From NCBI GenBank assembly GCA_034933685.1, contig JAYFNB010000024.1, positions 29,208-93,207 of the forward strand: a stretch of DNA of 64,000 bases. Direction: 5' to 3'. Both the position numbers and the translations under genes were made by a program. The notes beneath the pieces were generated by a model that made no database searches, had not been told where the DNA came from, and saw only the letters and a list, made by a program, of their open reading frames with translations. The DNA comes from UBA8514 sp034933685 (GTDB lineage Bacteria > Bacillota > Clostridia > Lachnospirales > Anaerotignaceae). Positions 36,152 to 44,492 of this stretch are shown one piece after another; the first letter of the stretch is position 1; every line of letters begins with the position of its first letter.

Positions 36152-36766
36152 ATGAATATATTCACAGTATTAAATGTAAACTTTCAAAATATTTTAAAGT
36201 ACTCTAATATAAAAATTGAGGAAAATAAGACAACCTTTATTAGTGGTAAAAGTGGTACTGGTAAAAGTACACTGCTTAAAATTCTAAACGCTTCAGTTCC
36301 AGTTGATAGTGGAGAAATTTTCTATAATGGAAAGCCAATTGACAAACACAATACAATCATGCTACGAAAAGAAGTTATGCTTGCCTCTCAAAATGTATTT
36401 CTTTTTGATGATACAATAGAAAATAATTTTTTAGAGTATTACCGTTATAGAGAAACAACTCCGCCTGACATTAAAAAAATGCAGGAGTATTTGAATATTT
36501 GTGCTGCAAATTTTTCTCTTGATGCTATGTGCAGTCAACTTTCAGGCGGTGAGAGGCAGCGGGTTTTTATTGCAATTTGTCTATCTTTTATGCCAAGGGT
36601 TTTAATGCTAGACGAGCCTACATCTGCTCTTGATGGACAAACAGCTAATGAATTGATTAAAAATCTTAAAAGTTATTGCAAAGAAAATAAAATAACTCTT
36701 ATTTCTATATGTCATGATAAAAATCTGGTAGAACAGTATGCAGATGAAGTTATAAATTTAAATTAG
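36152..36766 (+). CDS. fetA: FetA-like ABC ATPase of an iron exporter
   Basis: 204-residue ATPase (YbbL type): Walker A SGKSGTGKST, Q-loop ASQNVFLFDD, signature LSGGERQR, Walker B VLMLDEPTSALD and H-loop CHD. Together with the next gene it matches E. coli FetAB, an exporter thought to lower excess labile iron and raise resistance to oxidative stress. AAGGAGG precedes ATG. The genes are 10 bases apart and probably under PadR control. Confidence 0.85.
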   Translation: MNIFTVLNVNFQNILKYSNIKIEENKTTFISGKSGTGKSTLLKILNASVPVDSGEIFYNGKPIDKHNTIMLRKEVMLASQNVFLFDDTIENNFLEYYRYRETTPPDIKKMQEYLNICAANFSLDAMCSQLSGGERQRVFIAICLSFMPRVLMLDEPTSALDGQTANELIKNLKSYCKENKITLISICHDKNLVEQYADEVINLN

Positions 36767-36776
36767 GAGGTGTAAC

Positions 36777-37550
36777 ATGAGAGACGTAGTTGTATTAAAT
36801 TTATTTCAATTTAGCGCAGTTTATTTGTTACTACTAGTTGTGCTTGTAATAATGAAAAAGTGCAAAATAAATCAAAGCAAGCTGCTTGTTATTGGAAGTA
36901 TTAGAATGACAGTTCAGCTTGTACTGGCAGGATTTGTGCTTACGTATATTTTCAAAAATCCACATCCAGTATTTGTTATTATTTACCTTTTATTAATGAT
37001 AGGTATGGCAACACACACTGTGTTGTCACGTAATAAAGGGGTGAGTAGCCGTTTCGCATTAATAGTTGCAATATCTCTTTCTGCTACAGGGATTCTAATT
37101 ATTGCATTTTTTATTCTGGGTGTTGTTGGTGTCAGCTTTTTTAATCCACAATATACAATCCCTATAAGTGGTATGATTGTTGGCAATGCTATGACAGGAG
37201 TAAGCCTTGGACTTAAAACCTTTAACGAAAACATAAGAACGCAGAAGCTAAAAATAGATACACTTATAAACATAGGTGCAACACCAAAAAGTATACTAAT
37301 TCCATTTGTAAATAAGGCTCTTGAAACCGCATTGCTTCCAACACTTAATTCTATGGTTGGCATGGGTGTTATTTCTCTTCCAGGAATGATGACAGGACAA
37401 ATTTTGTCGGGGACACTTCCCACTACGGCAATTTTATACCAAATTGCTATTATGATTGCAATAACTGTTGTTACCTGCCTTGCAGTATTCTGTTCTTTAT
37501 TTTTCGGATACAGAACGCTTTATAATAGTCAAAATCAAATGCTTATTTAG
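36777..37550 (+). CDS. fetB: FetB-like iron export permease (UPF0014)
   Basis: 257 residues, seven predicted helices. The family core NAMTGVSLGLKTFNENIRTQKLKIDTLINIGATPKSI lies between helices, and MVGMGVISLPGMMTGQILSGTLP is the most conserved UPF0014 segment. Membrane partner of the preceding ATPase. AGGAGGTG precedes ATG. Confidence 0.88.
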   Translation: MRDVVVLNLFQFSAVYLLLLVVLVIMKKCKINQSKLLVIGSIRMTVQLVLAGFVLTYIFKNPHPVFVIIYLLLMIGMATHTVLSRNKGVSSRFALIVAISLSATGILIIAFFILGVVGVSFFNPQYTIPISGMIVGNAMTGVSLGLKTFNENIRTQKLKIDTLINIGATPKSILIPFVNKALETALLPTLNSMVGMGVISLPGMMTGQILSGTLPTTAILYQIAIMIAITVVTCLAVFCSLFFGYRTLYNSQNQMLI

Positions 37551-37592
37551 TTTTACTAAATTGCAAGAACAGATAATACTGCGTGTTTTTTA

Positions 37593-37621
37593 TTGACACC
37601 TAAGGTGGCATACTATAGAAT
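37593..37621 (+). promoter_or_regulatory. Sigma-A promoter for the MoxR/VWA operon
   Basis: TTGACA, 17-bp spacer, TAGAAT, 33 bases before the start codon. Confidence 0.6.
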
Positions 37622-37654
37622 AGAAATAATTTTAATTTTTTGGAGGTATTACAA

Positions 37655-38485
37655 ATGGGAAAACAAATGGAACAATTTGGAGGAAGCAAAGAGTACGTTG
37701 TATCACCACAGCTTATGAATTCTGTTAACATAGCAATGGCATTGGAAAAACCACTTCTTATAAAGGGCGAGCCTGGTACGGGAAAAACAATGCTTGCAGA
37801 GGCAATAAGCAAGGCACTTGATAAGGAACTTATCATTTGGAACATTAAATCTACAACCAAAGCGCAGGACGGGCTTTATGTTTATGACGTGGTTCAACGT
37901 CTTTATGACAGCCAGTTTGGTGGCGATGGAGTAGACGATATTAAAAAATATGTTAAGCTAGGTAAGGTTGGAGAGGCTTTCAATTCCGAAAAGCAAGTAA
38001 TTTTGTTAATTGACGAAATTGATAAGGCAGACTTAGAGTTTCCTAACGATTTACTTTGGGAGTTAGATAAAATGGAATTCCACATTCCTGAGACAAAGGA
38101 AACTGTTAAGGCAAAAAAACGTCCTATAGTAATAATTACATCAAATGCCGAAAAAGAACTTCCGGATGCTTTTTTAAGAAGATGTATTTTTCATTATATC
38201 GAGTTCCCATCACAAGAACTTATGGAGGAAATTGTTAAGGTTCATTTTGATAATCTTGACAAAAAACTTTTGGCGCAGGTTATGGAAACTTTTTACTGGA
38301 TTAGAGATATGGAAATACAGAAAAAACCAAGTACATCAGAGGTTATAGACTGGATTCAGGCTTTAGAAATAGGTGGAATTGACCCTGAGACTATAAAAAA
38401 GGAAATTCCTTTTGCAGGTGTGCTTTTAAAGAAAAATGAGGATTTGGAAACTGTTGAGAGAGTAAAAAGAAGATTTAAATACTGA
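37655..38485 (+). CDS. MoxR-family AAA ATPase
   Basis: 277 residues: Walker A GEPGTGKTML, Walker B ILLIDEIDKAD, sensor 1 IVIITSNAEKELPDAFLRRC with the arginine finger following. MoxR ATPases act as chaperones that insert cofactors or mature partner complexes, usually with a VWA protein, as here with the next gene. Start at ATG 37655 follows TGGAGG by 8 nt; an in-frame TTG at 37640 overlaps that site. Target unknown. Confidence 0.9.
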   Translation: MGKQMEQFGGSKEYVVSPQLMNSVNIAMALEKPLLIKGEPGTGKTMLAEAISKALDKELIIWNIKSTTKAQDGLYVYDVVQRLYDSQFGGDGVDDIKKYVKLGKVGEAFNSEKQVILLIDEIDKADLEFPNDLLWELDKMEFHIPETKETVKAKKRPIVIITSNAEKELPDAFLRRCIFHYIEFPSQELMEEIVKVHFDNLDKKLLAQVMETFYWIRDMEIQKKPSTSEVIDWIQALEIGGIDPETIKKEIPFAGVLLKKNEDLETVERVKRRFKY

Positions 38486-38507
38486 GAAACTTATGTGAGG
38501 TGAGAAT

Positions 38508-39704
38508 ATGTTTAGTGCCTTTTTTTACCTATTGCGGGCAAAAGGACTGGACGTTTCACTTAACGAATGGCTTACCCTTATTGAGGCACTTGATAAGGGA
38601 TTGGCACACTCAAGCCTTACTTCTTTTTATTATCTTGCAAGAAGTATACTTGTAAAAAGTGAAACGGAATTTGATAAATTTGACGGTGCATTTCTTGAAT
38701 TCTTTAAGGATATTCAGTATTTTGAGGAAATTCCTAAAGAACTTTTGGACTGGCTTAATAACCCGTCAGAAAAGAAAAACAATTATGATAAAGAGCAGGA
38801 TTTGTTTAACCAAAATTTAAGCATGGAAGAAATACAGAAAATGTTGCTGGAGAGACTGCAAGAACAAGATGGAGAGCACAATGGCGGAAAATACTGGGTT
38901 GGCACTGGAGGAATGTCTGTTTTTGGCAATGCGGGCAATGCCTCTAATGGCATACGTGTTGGTGGTGAATCTATACGTCATAGTGCTATGCAGGTGGCTA
39001 GTGAGCGTAAGTTCCACGATTTCAGAAACGATACAGTTTTGGATACACGTCAGTTTCAAATGGCATTCAGACGCTTACGCCAATTTTCAAGCCGTGTGGA
39101 CGCACCAAAAACTGAACTTAATATTGATGGCAGCATAGATGAAACTTGCAACAATGCAGGTAACCTAAAGCTGGTGTTTGATAAACCAAGGCAGAATACT
39201 GTTAAGGTGCTTTTGCTTATGGATAGCGGTGGTTCTATGGATTATTATTCTAACCTGTGCACTTCTCTTTTTCAGGCAGTAAGCAAATCCAGTCATTTTA
39301 AGGATTTAAAGGTTTATTATTTCCACAACTGCATTTATTCCAAGTTGTATACAGACCCATATTGTATACCAGGCAACTGGATAGACACAGAATGGGTGCT
39401 TAACAACATAAGCAGTGAGTACAAAGTTATTATAGTTGGTGATGCCTCTATGGACCCTAGTGAGTTAATGGGCAGAAGCTACTATAACTACGGTGCACGT
39501 ACAGAGGTTACAGGCATGGAATGGCTTAAAAGATTTCAGTACAAGTATGAGAAAATGGTGTGGCTGAATCCTATTGTGGAAATGGGTTGGAGATCAGGTT
39601 ATTGGCGTCAAACCTATAACATGATAAGCGATGAATTTGACATGTATACACTTACAGTTGCAAACTTAGAAAAAGCATTAAAGAAATTAATTGTTGCAAA
39701 ATAA
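38508..39704 (+). CDS. VWA-domain protein, CoxE/YehP-like
   Basis: 398 residues. An N-terminal helical region (about 1-100) resembles CoxE; residues about 225-390 form a von Willebrand A domain with MIDAS motif DSGGSMDYYS and a later acidic metal ligand (VGDASMDP). MoxR and VWA pairs work together as a chaperone complex. The intervening region contains a glycine-rich stretch and a basic RRLRQFSSR. Expected to be cytosolic; no signal peptide. It follows the MoxR gene by 22 bases with GAGGTGAG before ATG. Confidence 0.85.
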   Translation: MFSAFFYLLRAKGLDVSLNEWLTLIEALDKGLAHSSLTSFYYLARSILVKSETEFDKFDGAFLEFFKDIQYFEEIPKELLDWLNNPSEKKNNYDKEQDLFNQNLSMEEIQKMLLERLQEQDGEHNGGKYWVGTGGMSVFGNAGNASNGIRVGGESIRHSAMQVASERKFHDFRNDTVLDTRQFQMAFRRLRQFSSRVDAPKTELNIDGSIDETCNNAGNLKLVFDKPRQNTVKVLLLMDSGGSMDYYSNLCTSLFQAVSKSSHFKDLKVYYFHNCIYSKLYTDPYCIPGNWIDTEWVLNNISSEYKVIIVGDASMDPSELMGRSYYNYGARTEVTGMEWLKRFQYKYEKMVWLNPIVEMGWRSGYWRQTYNMISDEFDMYTLTVANLEKALKKLIVAK

Positions 39705-39707
39705 ATA

Positions 39708-39745
39708 AAATGCCTTGGAGATTAAAATCCAAGGCGTTATTTTTT
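39708..39745. terminator. Bidirectional terminator between the VWA gene and sigG
   Basis: GCCTTGGA, 8-nt loop, TCCAAGGC, T7 tail. Convergent genes. Confidence 0.9.
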
Positions 39746-40518
39746 TACATGTATTTACGCATGTGTTTCAATGCACTTTTTTCTAAACGTGATACCTGTG
39801 CTTGGCTTATACCAACCTCACTGCTTACCTCCATTTGCGTTTTCCCATCGAAAAACCTAAGGCTTAATATATGCTTTTCACGGTCGGTTAAATGGTTCAT
39901 TGCCTGAGAAATGGAAATGTTCTCAAGCCAATTATTGTCGCCATTTTTATCATCTTTTATCTGGTCCATAATAAACAGGGTATCTCCGCTGTCATGAAAA
40001 ACTGGTTCATAAAGAGATACAGGGTCTTGAATTGCATCCAATGCCATAACAACATCTTCCTTAGGTAAATCTAATTCCTTGGCTATCTCTTCTATTTTTG
40101 GCTCACGCGATAGGGAAGACGTAAGGCGTTCTTTTACCTGAAGTGCTTTGTAGGCAGTATCCCTTATGCTTCGGCTTACTCTTATGCTATTGTTATCGCG
40201 CAAATAGCGGCGAACTTCACCTATAATCATTGGAACAGCATAGGTACTAAATTTTACGTTTTGAGTTACGTCAAAATTGTCTATTGCTTTCATAAGACCT
40301 ATGCAGCCAACTTGAAATAAGTCATCCATTTGCTCTCCGCGGTTGGAAAACCTTTGAATAACACTTAAAACAAGGCGCAAATTCCCGTATATATATTCTT
40401 GGCGTGCATGTTTATCACCTTTTTGTATAAGTTCAAAGAGTCTCTTTTTTTCATCATTGCTTAAAATAGGTAATTTTGAAGTGTTAACACCACAAATTTC
40501 AACTTTGTTGTAAATCAT
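39745..40518 (-). CDS. sigG: RNA polymerase sporulation sigma factor SigG
   Basis: 257 residues. Late forespore sigma factor. The N-terminal VEICGVNTSKLP stretch is diagnostic of SigG; region 2 reads LFQVGCIGLMKAIDNFD and FSTYAVPMIIGEVRRYLRD; region 4 DREKHILSLRFFDGKTQMEVSSEVGISQAQVSRLE. Start at 40518 has GAAGGAGG upstream; the open frame extends further but without start signals. In many Clostridia it follows spoIIG genes; here it stands alone and convergent to a MoxR/VWA operon. Confidence 0.96.
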   Translation of the reverse strand: MIYNKVEICGVNTSKLPILSNDEKKRLFELIQKGDKHARQEYIYGNLRLVLSVIQRFSNRGEQMDDLFQVGCIGLMKAIDNFDVTQNVKFSTYAVPMIIGEVRRYLRDNNSIRVSRSIRDTAYKALQVKERLTSSLSREPKIEEIAKELDLPKEDVVMALDAIQDPVSLYEPVFHDSGDTLFIMDQIKDDKNGDNNWLENISISQAMNHLTDREKHILSLRFFDGKTQMEVSSEVGISQAQVSRLEKSALKHMRKYM

Positions 40519-40718
40519 TTTAATTTCCTCCTTCAATTGGAAGTTTATATAAAAATGATTTCCACCTGAGTGCAAATTATACAAGCAATGAAGTACCAAA
40601 ATTTCCCTATTTTCATAAGTTGCACAAATTTAAATATAAGATGGACTTTTGAAAATATTGGAAGTATAATTATTTATGGTAATGTTGTTATGTTTTACAA
40701 TAAGAGGAGGAGTTTAAA

Positions 40719-41174
40719 ATGGGAATGATTGACGAAAACAGCTTAAATATGAGTGGGTATGCAATTGATGAAATTTACGTTGGTATGAGTAAAAGCGTAT
40801 CAAAAACAATTTCAGAGTCTGATGTTTATACCTATGCAGGTCTCATAGGCGATATTAATCCTGTGCACGTAAATGCCGAATATGCTAAAACTACACGTTT
40901 TGGCGAAAGAATTGCACATGGAATGCTCACTGCTTCTTTCTTTTCAACAATAGTAGGTATGCTTATACCTGGTGCAGATGCAATTTATCTTGGTCAAACA
41001 TGTAAATTTTTACTTCCTGTAAAATTTGGCGATACTATCACTGCCAAGGGCGAGGTTACAAAAGTAATTCCAGAAAAAAGAATTGCTTATATGCATACAA
41101 CAGTTGTAAATCAGCGTGGAGAGTTAGTTATCGATGGTGAAGCTACTGTTATGGCAAACAAAGTAAGAGAATAA
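40719..41174 (+). CDS. MaoC-family (R)-specific enoyl-CoA hydratase-like protein
   Basis: 151 residues, hot-dog fold. The hydratase motif is visible: DINPVHVNAEYAKTTRFGERIAHGMLTASFFS, with Asp and His at the catalytic positions as in PhaJ. Hydrates trans-2-enoyl-CoA to (R)-3-hydroxyacyl-CoA in other species; the substrate here is unknown. AGGAGGAG lies 6 nt before ATG. Followed 28 bases later by an isochorismatase-fold gene, probably in one transcript. Confidence 0.88.
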   Translation: MGMIDENSLNMSGYAIDEIYVGMSKSVSKTISESDVYTYAGLIGDINPVHVNAEYAKTTRFGERIAHGMLTASFFSTIVGMLIPGADAIYLGQTCKFLLPVKFGDTITAKGEVTKVIPEKRIAYMHTTVVNQRGELVIDGEATVMANKVRE

Positions 41175-41202
41175 TTTTTTTAACAATAGGAGGATTTTTT
41201 AG

Positions 41203-41745
41203 ATGAGAATAATGGCTGAAAACACACTTGCAATGGTAGTTGATTACCAGGAAAAACTTATTTCTGTTATTCATGATAACGATAAGGTTGTGGCTAATTC
41301 AGAAATACTTATTAAGGGACTTAAAGAATTGGGTGTTCCAATAATAGTAAGCCAGCAATATACAAAGGGACTTGGCCCAACAGTACCTGCAATTTCAAAA
41401 GCCTTGGGAGAGTTCACACCTTACGAAAAATCTTCCTTTAGCCTTTGGGGAGAAGATGAAATTAAAGAGGCAATTAAAGCAACAGGCAGAAAGAATGTAA
41501 TTATCTCTGGAACAGAAGCACATATTTGTGTTCTTCAGACTGTTATTGACTTGCGTGCAGAGGGCTACAATGTGTTTGTGGTTGAGGATTGCGTAGGGTC
41601 AAGAAAGACTAACGATAAAAAGTTCGGTTGCAAGCGCGCTGTTGGGGAAGGAGCATTCCTTTGTACCTACGAATCTATTTTATATGAAATGACAGCCGGT
41701 GCAGCAAATCCCAAATTTAAAGTAATATCTAAATTAACAAAATAA
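41203..41745 (+). CDS. Isochorismatase-family cysteine hydrolase
   Basis: 180 residues. The catalytic triad is recognisable: Asp in MVVDYQEKLI, Lys in YEKSSFSLWG and Cys in GTEAHICVLQTVIDL, which is the nicotinamidase/isochorismatase-like cysteine hydrolase layout. No metal-binding DxH motif typical of nicotinamidase PncA is obvious, so a different amide or a hydrolase such as YcaC type is more likely. AGGAGGA before ATG; terminator at 41754. Confidence 0.85.
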   Translation: MRIMAENTLAMVVDYQEKLISVIHDNDKVVANSEILIKGLKELGVPIIVSQQYTKGLGPTVPAISKALGEFTPYEKSSFSLWGEDEIKEAIKATGRKNVIISGTEAHICVLQTVIDLRAEGYNVFVVEDCVGSRKTNDKKFGCKRAVGEGAFLCTYESILYEMTAGAANPKFKVISKLTK

Positions 41746-41753
41746 CAATTATT

Positions 41754-41787
41754 AAGACATCGAATTTAACTTCGGTGTCTTTTTTTG
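41754..41787 (+). terminator. Terminator after the isochorismatase gene
   Basis: AAGACATCGAA, 6-nt loop, TTCGGTGTCTT (one G-U), T7 tail. Confidence 0.88.
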
Positions 41788-41810
41788 CGCCTATTTGTAT
41801 GAATAAAACT

Positions 41811-41841
41811 AGAGGATATACGTTTTCGTTAAAGAAGAAAT
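41811..41841 (+). promoter_or_regulatory. Candidate sigma-H promoter for the spoIIA operon
   Basis: AGAGGATAT fits the sigma-H -35 (RnAGGAwWW), followed about 15 bases later by an A-rich GAAAT -10. Position upstream of spoIIAA, a known sigma-H target in B. subtilis, supports it; the -10 is imperfect. Confidence 0.4.
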
Positions 41842-41910
41842 ATAAAGAGAGTGTGCGGATAAATTGTGCATGTTCAAAATAGTGTAATTCAAAAATTAGG
41901 AGGAAGAAAA

Positions 41911-42246
41911 ATGGATATAAAATTCAAAAAGATTAGAAACTGTCTTGTTGTTTATCCAACAGGAGAAATTGACCACCATTCATCAGAGGTATTAAAAAAA
42001 GAGATTGACCGTCAGTGCGAAAGTACGCTGTCTAAAAATATTATTGTGGACTTTGGGATGGTTAATTTTATGGACAGTTCAGGTATAGGTATGATTATAG
42101 GTCGCTACAAATACACACATTTAAAGGGTGGAAAAACAGTTGTAACTGGTGTTAGTGACAATTTAAGAAAAATATTTACACTTTCTGGCCTTGGCAGAAT
42201 AATAAAAATTTATCCTACAGTAGAAGATGCGGTAGAAAATATTTAG
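41911..42246 (+). CDS. spoIIAA: Anti-sigma F factor antagonist
   Basis: 111-residue STAS-domain protein. In the forespore, dephosphorylated SpoIIAA binds SpoIIAB and frees sigma F. NFMDSSGIGMIIGRYK holds the serine phosphorylated by SpoIIAB, and the N-terminal GEIDHHSSEVLKKEID is family-typical. Start at 41911 follows AGGAGGAAG; the upstream in-frame ATG at 41866 lacks a ribosome site. First gene of the spoIIA operon. Confidence 0.95.
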   Translation: MDIKFKKIRNCLVVYPTGEIDHHSSEVLKKEIDRQCESTLSKNIIVDFGMVNFMDSSGIGMIIGRYKYTHLKGGKTVVTGVSDNLRKIFTLSGLGRIIKIYPTVEDAVENI

Positions 42247-42259
42247 GAGGTATAACTTT

Positions 42260-42691
42260 ATGATATTTGATAATGAAATGATACTGCGTTTTAAAAGCAA
42301 AAGTCAAAATGAAGGTTTTGCAAGAATGACAGCGGCAGCTTTTTTGTTGGAACTTGACCCTACAATTACTGAAATATCTGATATTAAAACGGCTGTATCT
42401 GAAGCGGTTACAAATGCAATAATACATGGCTACGAGCGAAAAGACGGAATGGTTACAATGCACTGCGGTTACAGCGGTGCAAACATTTACATAGAAGTTA
42501 TAGATAATGGGAAGGGAATTGACGATATTGAAAAAGCACGTGAACCATTGTATACAACAAAGCCGCATGAGGAACGAAGTGGTCTTGGCTTTACCGTAAT
42601 GGAAAGCTTTATGGATGAGGTTATTGTAGAATCTGAACCCAATAAAGGTACAAAAATAGTGATGAGAAAAACATTGAAAAGCCTTTTGTGA
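42260..42691 (+). CDS. spoIIAB: Anti-sigma F factor, serine kinase
   Basis: 143 residues, GHKL-type kinase: N box EAVTNAIIHGYE, G1 VIDNGKGIDD, G2 ERSGLGFTVMESFMD. It holds sigma F inactive and phosphorylates SpoIIAA. AGGAGGTATAACTTT before ATG, 13 bases behind spoIIAA. Confidence 0.96.
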   Translation: MIFDNEMILRFKSKSQNEGFARMTAAAFLLELDPTITEISDIKTAVSEAVTNAIIHGYERKDGMVTMHCGYSGANIYIEVIDNGKGIDDIEKAREPLYTTKPHEERSGLGFTVMESFMDEVIVESEPNKGTKIVMRKTLKSLL

Positions 42692-42703
42692 TGGGGTGAG
42701 TAT

Positions 42704-43420
42704 ATGGCGGACACAATGGAGACCGTAAAGCTGGCGCAGGAAGGCGACATGGATGCAAAAGGCCGACTGGTTAAGGAAAACAGCGGCCTTATATGGAGCA
42801 TTGTGCGCAAATTTAACGGCCGTGGCGTTGAGATGGAGGATTTATTTCAAATAGGTGCAATAGGATTAATAAAGTGCATAAATAAGTTTGATACTTCATT
42901 TAATGTAAAATTCAGCACCTATGCGGTGCCTATGATTATTGGAGAAATAAAAAGATACTTGCGTGATGATGGAATGCTTAAAGTGAGCCGTTCTTTGAAA
43001 GAATTGGCACTAAAAGCAAAATTTATGCAGGAGGCACTTTATTTAAAAAATGGTGTTTATCCAACGATAAATCAGCTTGCAGAGGAATTGAACGTGGAGC
43101 TTGACAAACTTTTGCCAGCACTGGAAGCAACAAAAGAGATAGATTCCATTTATGCTACGGTGTTTCAAAGTGATGGAAGTGAAACCTATTTGCTTGATAG
43201 GCTTGCTGACAAAACCCGTGGAGATTATCTTTGTGAGGATAAAATAGCGATAAAAGAGGTTATTAAGAATTTAAGCGCAAGAGAGAGGCAAATAATAGCA
43301 CTTAGATATTTTGACGATAAAACCCAGACGCAAATTGCAAAAGCATTGGGCATATCACAGGTGCAGGTTTCCAGGCTGGAAAAGAAGATACTAGAAAACA
43401 TAAAAGCACAGCTTGTATAA
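42704..43420 (+). CDS. sigF: RNA polymerase sporulation sigma factor SigF
   Basis: 238 residues. First forespore-specific sigma factor. Region 2 (LFQIGAIGLIKCINKFD, FSTYAVPMIIGEIKRYLRDD) and region 4 (SARERQIIALRYFDDKTQTQIAKALGISQVQVSRLEK) are complete. It is the third gene of the canonical spoIIAA-spoIIAB-sigF order, 12 bases behind spoIIAB with GGGGTGAG before ATG. Also known as spoIIAC. Confidence 0.96.
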   Translation: MADTMETVKLAQEGDMDAKGRLVKENSGLIWSIVRKFNGRGVEMEDLFQIGAIGLIKCINKFDTSFNVKFSTYAVPMIIGEIKRYLRDDGMLKVSRSLKELALKAKFMQEALYLKNGVYPTINQLAEELNVELDKLLPALEATKEIDSIYATVFQSDGSETYLLDRLADKTRGDYLCEDKIAIKEVIKNLSARERQIIALRYFDDKTQTQIAKALGISQVQVSRLEKKILENIKAQLV

Positions 43421-43450
43421 TTACAGACAATAGTGTAATATAAAATTTTG

Positions 43451-43479
43451 TTTATTAATGCGCCTTTATATGCTATAAT
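43451..43479 (+). promoter_or_regulatory. Promoter for zapA with extended -10
   Basis: TTTATT, 17-bp spacer, TATAAT preceded by TG one base before. Confidence 0.5.
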
Positions 43480-43535
43480 ATACCATGATAAAATAGAGTA
43501 GTTGCGCAAATTGAATTATGGAAGGATTGTAGTAT

Positions 43536-44327
43536 ATGGCTTATAAAAATATGGTTTCCGTTAGGGTATGCGGCAAAACAATGACTCTATCGGGGAATGA
43601 ATCCGTTGAATACATAACAAAGGTTGCTAATTATATTGAAGATAAGGCTGAGGAACTTAGAAGCAGTGAAAGCTCTAAAAATCTTAGCCCTAATTTAGTT
43701 TCAGTGCTCACATCAATAAATATTGCTGATGATTATTTTAAGGAAATTACAAAAAATCAGACCCTTATGGCAGAGCTTGCGGCTGTAAAAAAAGAAATAC
43801 CAACTGAACCCGTTGTTGCAAAAACAGTTGCCGACAATCTTAGGGCGTTGCTTGATGGCATTAAGGCGGAGGGTGCAAAATTAAAAGAAGAAAATCAAAC
43901 GCTTAAGGCAGAACTTGAAAAAATAGCAGGCCATAAAAATGAACTTGATGAAAAACTGAAAAACAATGAGAACTTAGTAAATGACCTTAATGAAGAACTG
44001 AAACGCAAAGTAGCAGTTATTGACCAGCTTACACTGCTTGTGCAAAGCAGAACTTTTACTAACACAGAAGAAAAGGCGACAGAGATTGTGACAGGGAAGA
44101 ATGAAGAATCAGAAAAAGAGATAGATAATATGGTTATGCCTGTAGAAATGACGAACGATATAGGTGAAGAGAAAATTGATGAAACTAAAAATGAAGAAGA
44201 AGCTGTAACGGAAAGCTTGAAAAATGATGCAGCCGTAAAGCAAAGCCAAATGCAAAAGTCAGAAAACTACAAGCAATTTAGCAAGAAAGATGAAAAAAGA
44301 CGCCATAAACATCCACACAGACGGTAA
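43536..44327 (+). CDS. zapA: ZapA-like cell division protein with long C-terminal extension
   Basis: 263 residues. The first ~100 (SVRVCGKTMTLSGNESVEYITKVANYIEDKA...) fit ZapA, which bundles FtsZ filaments; ordinary ZapA ends near residue 90-100. Here a coiled coil (about 115-180: KEENQTLKAELEKIAGHKNEL...) and an acidic low-complexity tail ending in the basic KDEKRRHKHPHRR are added. Ribosome site GGAAGGA. In Firmicutes zapA commonly precedes a U32 peptidase, as here. Confidence 0.85.
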   Translation: MAYKNMVSVRVCGKTMTLSGNESVEYITKVANYIEDKAEELRSSESSKNLSPNLVSVLTSINIADDYFKEITKNQTLMAELAAVKKEIPTEPVVAKTVADNLRALLDGIKAEGAKLKEENQTLKAELEKIAGHKNELDEKLKNNENLVNDLNEELKRKVAVIDQLTLLVQSRTFTNTEEKATEIVTGKNEESEKEIDNMVMPVEMTNDIGEEKIDETKNEEEAVTESLKNDAAVKQSQMQKSENYKQFSKKDEKRRHKHPHRR

Positions 44328-44453
44328 ACTTAAAGTGTAAAGAGTGCATACTATTTTTTACGACAAATTGAGTAAAAAACTTAAGTAAAATGGATAAATT
44401 GAGAAATACTATTGACAGTTATATAAATTGAAGTAGAACCAGGGAGATACAAT

Positions 44454-44489
44454 ATGTCGGCTCGGTGTTCTTTAAAAGAGAGGAAGTAA
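44454..44489 (+). CDS. Possible 11-residue leader peptide before the U32 peptidase
   Basis: ATG at 44454 with AGGGAG 8 nt upstream starts an 11-codon frame (MSARCSLKERK) whose stop lies 3 bases before the peptidase ATG, and whose last codons contain the peptidase ribosome site GAGAGGAAG. A TTGACA stands at 44412. Could couple translation; equally could be chance. Confidence 0.25.
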   Translation: MSARCSLKERK

Positions 44490-44492
44490 ATT

